Shown in pieces: positions 31,003-40,090 of a stretch of DNA of 55,740 nt (the stretch's first letter is position 1; each line of letters starts with the position of its first letter). The position numbers and the translations under genes are program-made. The notes under the pieces were generated by a model. The model saw only the letters and a program-made list of their open reading frames with translations, ran no database searches and was not told the origin of the DNA. Source of the DNA: Streptomyces olindensis (GTDB lineage: Bacteria > Actinomycetota > Actinomycetes > Streptomycetales > Streptomycetaceae); contig JJOH01000099.1 of the NCBI GenBank assembly GCA_000696115.1, positions 1 to 55,740 on the forward strand, written 5' to 3'.

Positions 31003-32151
31003 CTACCGGCCGCAGAACTCCGCCTCGACGACCGCGCCGGTACTCCCCGACCAGTCGCCGTTGAAGTTGACGGCCAGGGAGTGCCGGCCATCCTCGGTCG
31101 TCACCGCCATGGAGTGGGAGCCGGTGATGCCTCCGGCGTGTCCCCAGACGTGGACGCCGCAGCTGAGTTCGACATCGGCGAGACCGAGGCCGTAGCGGTA
31201 GGTGCGGGTGGCGTCGACCGTGGTCTTCATCTTCTTCAGTTGCTCGGGCGGGAGCAGCCGGCCGCGCAGGAGGGCCGAGTAGAAGCGGGTCACGTCGGCC
31301 GAGTCCGAGACCATCTCGCCCGCGCCGTAGGCCAGGCTCGGATTCAGTTCGGTGACGTCGTACGTCGGGCCGGTCGCCGTCTTGGCCAGCTTGGAGTAGG
31401 CGCGGCTGCTGGGCTTGGGCAGGGTGGTCCGGTCGCCGGGGACCGAGGTGGAGGTCAGGTGCAGGGGGTCGATGATCCGGCGCTTGATCTCGTCGCCGTA
31501 GGCGTGGCCCGTGGCCTTCTCGATGACCTGCGCGGCCAGGACGTAGTTCGTGTTGGAGTACTCCCAGGACGCGCCCGGCTCGAAGTACGGCTCGTTGCGC
31601 AGGGCGATGGCGAGCAGGTCCTCGGGGGTCGCCTCGTCGAAGCGGTGTTTCAGGAAGCCGTCCGCGGTCATGTACGTCTGCTGGAAGCCGCGGTCCTCCA
31701 GGTAGTCGAAGATGCCGCTGGTGTGGTCCAGGAGCTGGCGCAGGGTGATCCGGCGGCCGTCGTGGCCGTGGCCCCGGACCACGCCCGGCAGCCACTCCTC
31801 CACCGTGTCGTCGAGCGAGAGCTTCCCTTCCGCCTCCAGTTGCAGCACGACCGTGGCCACGAACGTCTTGGAGATGCTGGCGATCCGGTAGTGGTCCTGT
31901 GCCGAACGCGGCTTTCCCGTCCTCAGGTTGCCGACGCCTGCCGTGGCGGCCCAGGTGCCGTGGCCGCGCCGCACGGTCACCGTCACGCCCGGCACGCCGT
32001 CCGCGACCGCGGCCCGTATCGCCTTCCGGGTCGCGTCGCGGCCGCCGTCCGCCCCGGCCGGGGCCGCCGCGAGCGCGGGCGTCACCAGGGTCGCCGACAG
32101 TGCCGCTGCCGTCGCCGCCGTCAGGGTCGTCGTCCGTACACGTCTCTTCAT
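31003..32151 (-). CDS. Secreted serine hydrolase, beta-lactamase/DD-carboxypeptidase family
   Basis: 382 residues. Signal peptide 1-30 (MKRRVRTTTL then Ala/Leu core). The penicillin-binding fold motifs are present: Ser92-x-x-Lys95 (ASISKTF), Tyr198-Ser-Asn200 (EYSNTNY) and the His-Ala-Gly triad (WGHAGG) near the C-terminus, as in S. R61 DD-peptidase and class C enzymes. It could be a DD-carboxypeptidase, esterase or beta-lactamase; sequence motifs alone do not decide. The start at 32151 has no strong ribosome site; GTG at 32157 or a longer start at 32193 is possible. It runs in the same direction as the metallophosphoesterase, 60 bases downstream of it. Confidence 0.88.
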   Translation of the reverse strand: MKRRVRTTTLTAATAAALSATLVTPALAAAPAGADGGRDATRKAIRAAVADGVPGVTVTVRRGHGTWAATAGVGNLRTGKPRSAQDHYRIASISKTFVATVVLQLEAEGKLSLDDTVEEWLPGVVRGHGHDGRRITLRQLLDHTSGIFDYLEDRGFQQTYMTADGFLKHRFDEATPEDLLAIALRNEPYFEPGASWEYSNTNYVLAAQVIEKATGHAYGDEIKRRIIDPLHLTSTSVPGDRTTLPKPSSRAYSKLAKTATGPTYDVTELNPSLAYGAGEMVSDSADVTRFYSALLRGRLLPPEQLKKMKTTVDATRTYRYGLGLADVELSCGVHVWGHAGGITGSHSMAVTTEDGRHSLAVNFNGDWSGSTGAVVEAEFCGR

Positions 32152-32211
32152 GTGCACAGGGACCCCGCCCGCCCGGACCGGGTTGACCGGCACCGGGCGG
32201 TTGAGCGGGTT

Positions 32212-33972
32212 TCAGCCCTTCTTCAGGACCAGTTCGGTGTTGCGGTCCTCCGGGTCGCCGCCGAGGGTCGTGCTCGCGCCCGGGGCGTTGAGGGACAGTT
32301 CGCGGTAGAGGGCCGCGAGGCCGGTCTGGGACAGGTCGGAGAAGTCGGTGCGGTGCGGGGCCGAGGACTCCACCAGCGTGGTGAACAACGAGATCGTGCC
32401 GTCCTTGTTGTCGGTCAGCTCGATCACCCGGGCCAGCTGGGGGTAGTCGACGTGGGAGGCGGTGGAGATCTCCCAGAAGGAGCCGCCGGCGGACGTCGCG
32501 TGCGGGGTGATGACGTTCTTGTGGATGTGGCCGTTCACCCACGCGAGCACGTTGCGGTGGCCGCCGAGCAGGGCGAGCACCTCCTGCCCGGTGTGCCGGC
32601 GCTCGTAGGGGCGGGCCGGGTCGCGGCGGGTGTTCGTCATCGTCTTGCTGGTGTGGTGGCTGAAGACGACCGCGTAGGAGTCCTTGTTCTCCCGCAGGGT
32701 CCGGTCCAGCCACTTCAGCTGGCCCGTGCCGAGGGAGCCCTCGTAGTGGCCGCCGGCGTCGGTGGTGTCCAGGCTGATGCCGATGACGTCGTCGGAGATG
32801 CGGAAGGCGTAGTACTGGGTGCCCGCGTCCAGGTTCGCGGAGGAGTAGCCGTGGCCGGCCGGGCCGACGCCGCGGTAGGCGGGGTCCAGGTGTGCCTTGA
32901 TGTAGTCGGTGGGCGTGAAGGGGGCGCGGCTCTCGTCGGGGGTCACCGAGCGCATGGCGCGGGCCTGGGACTTGAGGAAGTCGTGGTAGCGGACGCCTTC
33001 GGGGTCCCGGGCCTTCTTGATGAGGGTCTGCAGCCGCTGCGCCTCGGCCGCCGACACGTTCATCAGCTTCTTGCCGCCGACGGCGAGTTCGGTGAGGTAG
33101 GAGTCGCCGTGCGAGGCGTAGCAGCCCATCGGCATGGTGTCGTGGTTGCCGACGGTGGAGTACCAGGGCAGGTTGAGGCCGGGGCTCTGGACCTCCCGGA
33201 CGGCCGCCTTGAGGAAGCCGTCGAGCTGCGGGAAGCCGACCTGCTTGTCGGTGTCGCGGACCGCCGCGTCGGGCTGCCAGTACAGCTTGAGGCCGCTGTT
33301 CTGGACGCCCTCGTACTGGCGCGGGTCCCCGGTGTTGGGGGTGATGCGCCCACCGCTCATGATCTTCAGGAACCACTCCAGCTCGGACTTGGCGTTGTTG
33401 TCCGTGTTGTCGCCGGTGGTCATCGCGAAGTGCAGCGGGGCGCCGGTGACGGGGGCGCCGCGGAGCGCGTTGATCCGCTCCACCAGGGCGATCGCGCCCT
33501 GCACGGTCAGCGCCTCGTGCGGCCGCCAGGCGTGCACGTCGGCCGAGCGCAGGTACTCCAGGCGCAGCGGGTGCTGGGCGTCGATGATGTGCAGGTCGGT
33601 GAGCTGCACGAACGCCGCGAGGGCGGTGCGGCGCCCGGCGCGGCCGGACTTGGGCGCGGCCAGCTCGGAGCGCACGACCCGCTGCCAGCCGGGCCCGTCG
33701 CCCAGCCGCCGGTATCCGGAGCCGGCGCGCGGGGTGGCGACGGACGCCACGGTCGTGCCCTTGGTGTAGGGGGCGAGCGGGGCGGCGGGTGCCTGGCGCG
33801 AGGAGGCGGCGACGGCGGACCCGGTGCTCTCCTTGACCGTGGCCGCCTGGCTGTCGCTGGGCCGCAGGGCGTAGCCGACGCCCGCGGAGAGGGCGACCGC
33901 TCCGGTGGCGGCGAGGACGGAACGACGGTGGATGCCCTGGCCGGAGCCGGCGACTGAGCGTGTGCGCGACAT
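32212..33972 (-). CDS. Tat-exported metallophosphoesterase (TIGR03767-like)
   Basis: 586 residues. Twin-arginine signal (GIHRRSVLAATGAVALSAG, about 14-32). The calcineurin-like core shows LTDLHIIDAQ, GDNTDNNAKSE, GNHD (TVGNHDTMPMG), VFSHH and NGHIHKN, the usual two-metal ligands. Large insertions, including an unusual segment of about 100 residues between the GNHD and substrate-side regions, fit the actinobacterial TIGR03767 family rather than small phosphodiesterases. ATG 33972 has GGGGAG upstream; longer frames would place an Arg-rich region before the signal. The likely substrate is an extracellular phosphate ester, not determined. Confidence 0.88.
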   Translation of the reverse strand: MSRTRSVAGSGQGIHRRSVLAATGAVALSAGVGYALRPSDSQAATVKESTGSAVAASSRQAPAAPLAPYTKGTTVASVATPRAGSGYRRLGDGPGWQRVVRSELAAPKSGRAGRRTALAAFVQLTDLHIIDAQHPLRLEYLRSADVHAWRPHEALTVQGAIALVERINALRGAPVTGAPLHFAMTTGDNTDNNAKSELEWFLKIMSGGRITPNTGDPRQYEGVQNSGLKLYWQPDAAVRDTDKQVGFPQLDGFLKAAVREVQSPGLNLPWYSTVGNHDTMPMGCYASHGDSYLTELAVGGKKLMNVSAAEAQRLQTLIKKARDPEGVRYHDFLKSQARAMRSVTPDESRAPFTPTDYIKAHLDPAYRGVGPAGHGYSSANLDAGTQYYAFRISDDVIGISLDTTDAGGHYEGSLGTGQLKWLDRTLRENKDSYAVVFSHHTSKTMTNTRRDPARPYERRHTGQEVLALLGGHRNVLAWVNGHIHKNVITPHATSAGGSFWEISTASHVDYPQLARVIELTDNKDGTISLFTTLVESSAPHRTDFSDLSQTGLAALYRELSLNAPGASTTLGGDPEDRNTELVLKKG

Positions 33973-34204
33973 GCGCTTCTCTCCCCGAGTGCGAACGCGT
34001 CGGCAGTGGTCGCGGGGCGTTCGTTCACGTGAACACCCCGCTCGTACTGGATCGTTGGCAGCGGGAATGACCTGCGCGTAAACGCGGCGGCAACGGGCAG
34101 CGCCGATCACCGTACGTGGATCTTGGACTACCCTGCGCGTCGTCGGCCGCTCCGGGAACGGTCCGGAGCCGGTCACGCGGCGTTCACCTTCCGGGGTACT
34201 GCAC

Positions 34205-34663
34205 CTACTCCAGGGCGCCCGCCAGCCGTCCGGTCACCGGCCGCTCGCGCCACATCCGCAGCGCGATGTCGACCATCGAGACCCGGACCAGACCGGGCAC
34301 CGCGTCCAGGTCCTGCCAGGCCGCGAGGTCGGTGGAACCGTTCACCTCGTAACGCAGTTCGCCGCCGACGACGCGGCCCTCGTAGACGAGCCGGACGGCG
34401 TGGTGGTCGACGGCGGGTCCGAAACCGCCCCGGAAGACCCGGTGGGAGGAGTCCACGCCGAGCAGCCCGGTGACCTCGATGCGGTAGCCGGTCTCCTCCT
34501 CCACCTCGCGCCGCACGGTGTCATAGGGATCCTCGCCGTGCTCCATGCCGCCGCCGGGCACGACCCACTCGGGCGTGCCGTCCGGCGCGGGTGAGCGGGC
34601 GAGGAGGATCTGACCGTCCCGGACGCATATGGCGTAGGCCGCCACCCTCAACCTCTGTCGCAT
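34205..34663 (-). CDS. Nudix hydrolase
   Basis: 152 residues. A complete Nudix box, G-x5-E-x7-REUxEExGU, spans residues 38-60 (GGMEHGEDPYDTVRREV, EEETGY). Nudix enzymes hydrolyse nucleoside diphosphates linked to another moiety; the substrate cannot be told here. It lies 232 bases upstream of the phosphoesterase on the same strand and is divergent from the protease gene. The 240 bases between it and the protease ATG hold both promoters. Confidence 0.93.
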   Translation of the reverse strand: MRQRLRVAAYAICVRDGQILLARSPAPDGTPEWVVPGGGMEHGEDPYDTVRREVEEETGYRIEVTGLLGVDSSHRVFRGGFGPAVDHHAVRLVYEGRVVGGELRYEVNGSTDLAAWQDLDAVPGLVRVSMVDIALRMWRERPVTGRLAGALE

Positions 34664-34903
34664 TACGGGACGTTAACCCGTGACACCCGACGAGCGGGCC
34701 GATTCGCCGTGTTCGGGCTCCATGTCCGTAAAGCGCATAGCGGGTTTTCCCCATGCGTCCATCTCGTTTCGGTCAACGATCCCCAAACTTCCGTCCCTTG
34801 CGTAAGGCTGTGCGATCGTCCGGGCTTGCTTTCCGGACGGTCGCGACCAGGCCCGATCGGACCCGGTCGCTCCCGCTCGTTCCTTTACCTACAAGGGATG
34901 CCG

Positions 34904-37900
34904 ATGACCCTCACCCCCCAGCGTGACCCGATATCGGGCCGGAGACGCGTGGCGCGCATCGCCGTGGCCGCCGGCCTCGTCGCCGCGCTCACCGCGGCCG
35001 GGCCGATCCCCCTGGCCTTCGCCGCGGACGGCCCCGGCAGCGCCGCACCGGCGGACGCCGACGTCAAGTCCGCGCACGACAAGCTCGGTTCGGACGACGC
35101 GGACCTGCTCGCCGAGGCCAAGGCCGACGGCGACAAGACCGTCACGATGATGATCGCCACCGCGCCCGGCCGGACCGAGCAGGTCGCCGGGCAGCTGGAC
35201 GCGGTCAAGGGCGGCGCGGTCGGCCGGACCGACGACAAGCTGGGCTACGTCCGCGCCACCGTCCCGACGTCCCGGGCGGACTCGGCCATCGCCGCCGCCG
35301 CCAAGCTCTCCTCCGTGCACGGCATCGACCTGCGCGAGGAGATCCCGCTGGACGACCCGACGCCGAGCGCGGACGCCGCCAAGGGCGCCCAGGCCAAGGG
35401 GACCTACCCGGCTCCGGGGAAGAAGACCCCGGCCGAGAACCCGTACAACCCGTCCTTCGAGACGGGCGCGGTCGACTTCGTCGAGGACCACCCGAAGGCG
35501 GACGGCCGCGGCATCACCATCGGCATCATCGACTCCGGCGTCGACCTCGGCCACCCGGCGCTGCAGAAGACCACCACCGGCGAGCGGAAGATCGTCGACT
35601 GGGTGACGGCGACGGACCCCGTCGTCGACAACGACAACACCTGGCGCCGGATGGACACCTCCGTCGCGGGCCCCACCTTCACCCACGACGGCACGAGCTG
35701 GACGGCGCCCGCGGGCTCCTACCGGATCAGCACCTTCAAGGAGTCGTACACCACCGGCGGTGACGCCGCGGGCGACGCCAACCGCGACGGCGACAAGACC
35801 GACGACTGGGGCGTGCTCTACGACCCGGCGGCCGGCACGGTCCGCGTCGACCTCAACGACAACCACGACTTCGGTGACGACACCGCGATGAAGCCGTACA
35901 AGGACGGCTTCCAGATCGGGTACTTCGGCACCGACGACCCGAAGACGGACGTCGCCGAGCGGCAGCCGTTCGTCGTGGAGATCCGCAAGGACGTCGTGTA
36001 CAACGGCGCCGGCGCCAAGGCCGACTTCGTCAACATCGGCGTCATCGAGTCCGAGCACGGCACCCACGTGGCGGGCATCACCGCCGCCAACGGCCTGTTC
36101 GGCGGGAAGATGAACGGCGCGGCGCCCGGCGCCAAGCTGGTCTCCTCCCGCGCCTGCACCTGGTCCGGCGGCTGCACCAACGTCGCGCTGACCGAGGGCA
36201 TGATCGACCTCGTCACCAAGCGCGGCGTCGACATCGTCAACATGTCCATCGGCGGCCTGCCGGCGCTGAACGACGGCAACAACGCGCGCACCGAGCTGTA
36301 CACGCGCCTCATCGACACCTACGGCGTCCAGCTGGTGATCTCCGCGGGCAACTCCGGCCCCGGCGCCAACACCATCGGCGACCCGTCCCTGGCCGAGAAG
36401 GTCATCTCGGTCGGCGCGTCCGTCTCCAAGGAGACCTGGGCCGCCAACTACGGCTCGGTCGTGGAGAAGAAGTACGCGCTGATGCCGTTCTCCTCGCGCG
36501 GCCCGCGTGAGGACGGCGGCTTCACCCCGACCCTGGTCGCCCCGGGTGCCGCCATCAACACCATCCAGACCTGGCTGCCGGGCGCCCCGGTCGCCGAGGC
36601 GGGCTACACCCTGCCGGCCGGCTACGGCATGCTCCAGGGCACCTCGATGGCCTCCCCGCAGGCCGCCGGCGCCGCCGCGCTGCTGCTGTCCGCCGCGAAG
36701 CAGAAGAAGATCGACCTCAGCCCGGCGACCCTGCGCACGGCCCTCACCTCGACCGCCGACCACATCAAGGGTGTGCAGGCGTACGAGGAGGGCGCGGGCC
36801 TGATGAACATCGAGGACGCCTGGGACGCCATCCGCGACGGCGCCACCTCGCACGCGTACACGGTCAAGGCGCCGGTCGACACCGCGCTCGACCAGTTCCT
36901 GAAGACCCCCGGCTTCGGCACGGGCCTGTACGACCGTGAGGGCGGCCTGAAGGCCGGCCAGAAGAAGACGTACGAGGTGACGATCACCCGTACGTCCGGT
37001 GCCGACAAGGCGATCCGGCACGAGCTGCACTTCGAGAACAACGCGGGCGGCACCTTCCGGATCGTCGGCTCCGACGAGGTGAAGCTGCCGCTGAACCAGC
37101 CGGTGACCGTCAAGGTCCAGGCCGCGCCGAAGTCCGCGGGCATCAAGAGCGCGATCCTGGAGGTCGACGACCCGAGGACCGAGGGCATCGACAAGCAGGT
37201 CCTGAACACGGTCGTCGTCGCCGAGCCGCTGAAGTACACCTTCGCCGCCTCGGACTCGGTGCAGCGCAACAGCTCGGACCACTACTTCGTCACCGTCCCC
37301 GAGGGCGCCAAGTCCCTCGAGGTCGCGATGAGCGGGCTGAAGGACAAGAGCCAGACGCGGTTCATCTCCATCCACCCGTACGGCACGCCCGCCGACCCGA
37401 CGTCGACGATCAACTGCTACCCGAACTACCCGAACCCGGCGAACACCTGCCGCCCCGACGTGCGTTCCTACGCGAACCCGCAGCCGGGCGTCTGGGAGAT
37501 CGAGGTCGAGTCGCGCCGTACGTCGCCGCTGCTCGACAACCCGTACAAGCTGGACGTCGCCGTCCTCGGCGCGGCCTTCGAGCCGGAGACCGTGACCCTG
37601 CCCGAGGCGAAGGTCGGCACCCCGGCCGCCGCCTCCTGGAAGGTGACGAACGGCTTCGCCGCGCTCGACGGCAAGCTGGTGGGCGGCCCGCTCGGCTCGG
37701 CGAAGACGACCCGCCCGTCGATCAAGCAGGGCGAGACGCAGACCACGACGGTCGAGGTGCCCGCGGGCGCGAAGTCGCTGGACGTCACCATCGGTGGCGT
37801 CTCGGACGCGGCCGCCGACCTGGACCTCGCGGTCTACGACGCCTCCGGCGCGCAGGTCGGCAGCTCCGCCGACGGCGACTCCGACGAGTCGGTCTCCATC

Positions 37901-38197
37901 CCGTCGCCGGCCGCCGGCACGTACACCATCGAGGTCGTCGGCTACGCGGTGCCGGCCGGCACCACCGCCTACGACTACCGGGACGTGTTCTTCGCTCCGA
38001 GCCTGGGCAGCGTCGGCGTCGACGGGTCGGCGCCGGTGAAGCTCGGCACGGGCGCGTCGGCCACGGTCTCGGGCAGCGTCACCGCCGCGGCGGCCGCGCC
38101 CGAGGGGCGTGAGTTCTTCGGTCAGGTGCAGCTGGTCAACGCGCGCGGCACGGCCGCGGGCGTGGGCAGCGTGAAGATCGAGAAGGTCGTGCCGTAA
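34904..38197 (+). CDS. Large secreted subtilisin-family (S8) serine protease
   Basis: 1097 residues. Signal peptide about 1-41, a propeptide-like region to about 165, and a peptidase S8 domain with Asp210 (IIDSGVDLG), His385 (EHGTHVAGI) and Ser581 (GTSMASPQAAG). The Asp-His distance of 175 residues is longer than in classical subtilisins because of a large insert (215-370). The C-terminal half (about 650-1097) is beta-rich; a PPC-like domain (VEVPAGAKSLDVTIGGVSDAAADLDLAVYD) lies near 950-1040. ATG 34904 is chosen over 34898 because AAGGG then sits 6 bases upstream instead of touching the start. Likely an extracellular protease of the tripeptidyl-aminopeptidase/subtilase type in Streptomyces; substrate unknown. 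Confidence 0.93.
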   Translation: MTLTPQRDPISGRRRVARIAVAAGLVAALTAAGPIPLAFAADGPGSAAPADADVKSAHDKLGSDDADLLAEAKADGDKTVTMMIATAPGRTEQVAGQLDAVKGGAVGRTDDKLGYVRATVPTSRADSAIAAAAKLSSVHGIDLREEIPLDDPTPSADAAKGAQAKGTYPAPGKKTPAENPYNPSFETGAVDFVEDHPKADGRGITIGIIDSGVDLGHPALQKTTTGERKIVDWVTATDPVVDNDNTWRRMDTSVAGPTFTHDGTSWTAPAGSYRISTFKESYTTGGDAAGDANRDGDKTDDWGVLYDPAAGTVRVDLNDNHDFGDDTAMKPYKDGFQIGYFGTDDPKTDVAERQPFVVEIRKDVVYNGAGAKADFVNIGVIESEHGTHVAGITAANGLFGGKMNGAAPGAKLVSSRACTWSGGCTNVALTEGMIDLVTKRGVDIVNMSIGGLPALNDGNNARTELYTRLIDTYGVQLVISAGNSGPGANTIGDPSLAEKVISVGASVSKETWAANYGSVVEKKYALMPFSSRGPREDGGFTPTLVAPGAAINTIQTWLPGAPVAEAGYTLPAGYGMLQGTSMASPQAAGAAALLLSAAKQKKIDLSPATLRTALTSTADHIKGVQAYEEGAGLMNIEDAWDAIRDGATSHAYTVKAPVDTALDQFLKTPGFGTGLYDREGGLKAGQKKTYEVTITRTSGADKAIRHELHFENNAGGTFRIVGSDEVKLPLNQPVTVKVQAAPKSAGIKSAILEVDDPRTEGIDKQVLNTVVVAEPLKYTFAASDSVQRNSSDHYFVTVPEGAKSLEVAMSGLKDKSQTRFISIHPYGTPADPTSTINCYPNYPNPANTCRPDVRSYANPQPGVWEIEVESRRTSPLLDNPYKLDVAVLGAAFEPETVTLPEAKVGTPAAASWKVTNGFAALDGKLVGGPLGSAKTTRPSIKQGETQTTTVEVPAGAKSLDVTIGGVSDAAADLDLAVYDASGAQVGSSADGDSDESVSIPSPAAGTYTIEVVGYAVPAGTTAYDYRDVFFAPSLGSVGVDGSAPVKLGTGASATVSGSVTAAAAAPEGREFFGQVQLVNARGTAAGVGSVKIEKVVP

Positions 38198-38215
38198 CCG
38201 GTCACGGCCATCGAC

Positions 38216-38247
38216 GAGGGCGGGCGTCCGTACGGGCGCCCGCCCTC
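38216..38247. terminator. Bidirectional terminator hairpin
   Basis: GAGGGCGGGCG (38216-38226) pairs perfectly with CGCCCGCCCTC (38237-38247). It lies in the 54-base gap between the protease and the convergent anti-sigma gene, without a U run. Confidence 0.8.
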
Positions 38248-38251
38248 CGCG

Positions 38252-39121
38252 CTACTCCTCGCACGTGCGTGCCTCGGGCAGGGCGGCGGTGATCCAGGCC
38301 CGGTCGCGGGCGATCTCCTTCTCGTCCGTCGTCCACATGTCGGGCTCGGCGTGCCCGCGCGAGATGCCGACGAGGACGTGGTCGCCCGGCCGCAGCGGCG
38401 GGTCGATCCCGGCGTCCATGGGGAAGACGACCTGGTCCCTGCCCTTGGCGGGCTTGTAGAAGCGGTCCACGTCGAGGGTGACGCGGTTGCGGCCGGTGCC
38501 GGGGACGGCTTCGACCTCGGCGACGGTGCCCTCGACGACGAGCCGGGCGCAGGCGAGGTAGCCGGCGTTGCTGAGCTTGCCCTCCTCGGTCCCGTACTCG
38601 GCGCCGCTCTCCGCGCGGGCCCCGCTGTCGGCCGCCGAGCTGCTCGCCGTGTCGTTCCCCGCGCCGGCGCCGCTCTGCACGACGACCCAGCCCAGGCCCA
38701 CGACCACGCCGGCGGCCGCGGCCGCGGCGAGGCCCCGCAAGGCCAGCACCAGGGGCCGGGGCCGGCGCCGCGCCGACAGCGGCGTCACCGCCGAGCCGCC
38801 GCCCGCCTCCGGCTCGGGCACCGCGCGCACCGGCCTCAGGGACGGGTCGGCTCCCTCCTCGTGCGCCAGGGCGTCCCCGATCAGCCCCAGCTGCTCCCGC
38901 AGCAGGGCCACGTCCGCGGCGGCCGCGCGGTGGGCGGCCATGAAGTCCGCGTCCCGGCGGGCCGCCGACGGCAGGGGGTCGCCGACGAGCACGGCCATCA
39001 GCGGATCCATGCCGTCGTACGCCTCAGGGCTCGGCCGGCCGTCGTCGTACGCGGCACCGCCGCGCTCGCCACCGTGGTCACGTCCGGCGTGGCGCCGGTC
39101 GTCGTCGTTCCGGGCGGTCAC
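38252..39121 (-). CDS. Putative membrane anti-sigma factor
   Basis: 289 residues from the GTG at 39121. An acidic cytosolic part of about 120 residues contains DPLMAVLVGDPLPSAARR and a helix ADVALLREQLGLIGDALA, resembling the sigma-binding domain of actinobacterial anti-sigma factors. One membrane helix follows near 130-155 (LALRGLAAAAAAGVVVGLGW), then a Ser/Ala linker and an extracytoplasmic domain of about 110 residues (VVEGTVAEVEAVPGTG; RPGDHVLVGI). The HxxxCxxC zinc motif of ZAS anti-sigmas is absent. The start lies 1 base beyond the sigma-factor stop, so the two are coupled. Role as anti-sigma is inferred from the pairing. Confidence 0.8.
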   Translation of the reverse strand: MTARNDDDRRHAGRDHGGERGGAAYDDGRPSPEAYDGMDPLMAVLVGDPLPSAARRDADFMAAHRAAAADVALLREQLGLIGDALAHEEGADPSLRPVRAVPEPEAGGGSAVTPLSARRRPRPLVLALRGLAAAAAAGVVVGLGWVVVQSGAGAGNDTASSSAADSGARAESGAEYGTEEGKLSNAGYLACARLVVEGTVAEVEAVPGTGRNRVTLDVDRFYKPAKGRDQVVFPMDAGIDPPLRPGDHVLVGISRGHAEPDMWTTDEKEIARDRAWITAALPEARTCEE

Positions 39122-39122
39122 G

Positions 39123-39734
39123 TCACACCACCTCGTCCTCGTGCAGGCGGGCGCGCAGGGCCCGTACCGCCGTGTGCAGCCTGCTCTTGACCGTGCCCTC
39201 CGGGACGCCGAGCTGCTCGGCGATGGACCGGACCGGCAGGTCGGCGTAGAAACGCAGGACGACGACCTGCCGCTGGGCGTCGGGCAGCGCGTCCAGACCC
39301 TGGGCGACGGCGACGGAGAGCACGCTCGTGTCCTCGCCGGAGGGGTGCGCCGGCTGCCGCAGGGCGGCCAGCCGCTCCCCGAGCCGCTCCTGGCGGCGCT
39401 TGGCCCGGTGCCAGTCCATGGCGAGGTTGGAGGCCACGACCGCCGCCCACGCCGAGACGTCCCGCGGCGCCTCCCGCCCGCTCGCGGCCCGCTCCAGCAG
39501 GCGCAGGCGGACCTGCTGTACCCCGTCCGGCAGGTCCGCCTGCGGTACGCCGCCCAGCGCGAGCACCGCCCGCACCCGGCGCTCCTGGGCCGCGTCCAGC
39601 GGATCGGCCCCGCCCGGCTGACCGGCACCGGCCCCGCCCGGCTGACCGGCACCGCTCAGCGGATCGGCGCCGCCCGGCGGAGCCTCGCCGGCGTGCGCCT
39701 CCCGGCCGCGCCGGGCCCTTCCGCGCAGCAGCAC
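39123..39734 (-). CDS. ECF-type RNA polymerase sigma factor
   Basis: 203 residues. Region 2 (SAWAAVVASNLAMDWHRAKRR, about 93-113) and region 4 (LPDAQRQVVVLRFYADLPVRS; IAEQLGVPEGTVKSRLHTAVRALRARL, about 145-195) are typical of ECF sigma factors. The N-terminal 45 residues are low-complexity Gly/Ala/Pro/Gln, encoded by a recent DNA duplication (39608-39655). The GTG at 39734 has GAGGGGG 7 bases upstream. It is followed directly by the membrane anti-sigma gene, giving a standard signal-responsive pair. No convincing own-type -35/-10 (GGAAC-N16-CGTT class) was found upstream, so autoregulation is unproven. Confidence 0.9.
   Translation of the reverse strand: MLLRGRARRGREAHAGEAPPGGADPLSGAGQPGGAGAGQPGGADPLDAAQERRVRAVLALGGVPQADLPDGVQQVRLRLLERAASGREAPRDVSAWAAVVASNLAMDWHRAKRRQERLGERLAALRQPAHPSGEDTSVLSVAVAQGLDALPDAQRQVVVLRFYADLPVRSIAEQLGVPEGTVKSRLHTAVRALRARLHEDEVV
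39597..39668. repeat. 24-base tandem duplication in the sigma-factor N-terminus
   Basis: CCCCGCCCGGCTGACCGGCA followed by CCG occurs at 39608-39631 and again at 39632-39655 (one difference in 24). It is flanked by two identical 12-base copies of CAGCGGATCGGC (39597-39608 and 39657-39668). It encodes repeated GAGQPGGA-type residues. Confidence 0.85.
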
Positions 39735-40090
39735 AAGCCACCCCCCTCACCGTGTTTCTCCTACGACGCCGGCGCGGCCCGGAACGTTCGGCCGTCGTCG
39801 CGAGGAGTTCCGACGCGTTTCCGCCGGGACGGCAGAGGTGTACGTCACATTTCCGTGTGGCCGAGACCGACAGGGGCAGGCGAGCTTGCGGCGCACGACC
39901 CCCGCCGGATGAATATCTCCAGCTCAGCGGGGTCGACACCGCAGGTCCGCAACCATGGAACGGGACACGTCGTCCCACTCCCCGGGCAGACCGGGGAAAG
40001 AAGTGGACAGACGGGCCGTGGTCGGCCGCATGATGGAAAAGCCTCGGCCAAGCAACGAGCACGTGAAGAGACGCAGGAGAGGGAGTCACC
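39735..40090. other. 356-base divergent intergenic region (sigma factor / asd)
   Basis: No credible gene. It contains two short hairpins close to asd: GGGAC-ACGTC-GTCCC (39962-39976) and CCCCGG-GCAGA-CCGGGG (39980-39996). They could be operator or leader structures of asd. No lysine riboswitch was recognised. Confidence 0.45.

Noticed and set aside
27333..31091. A 1252-residue open frame on the minus strand
   Set aside because: Antisense to pepN copy 1 and the DUF559-like gene, with Arg/Val/Gln-rich shadow composition; the real genes show intact catalytic motifs on the plus strand.
30970..33957. A 995-residue open frame on the plus strand
   Set aside because: Antisense to the serine hydrolase and metallophosphoesterase, both of which have complete motifs, ribosome sites and signal peptides.
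39735..40090. asd leader considered as a lysine riboswitch
   Set aside because: No recognisable lysine-aptamer core; only two short unrelated hairpins are present.
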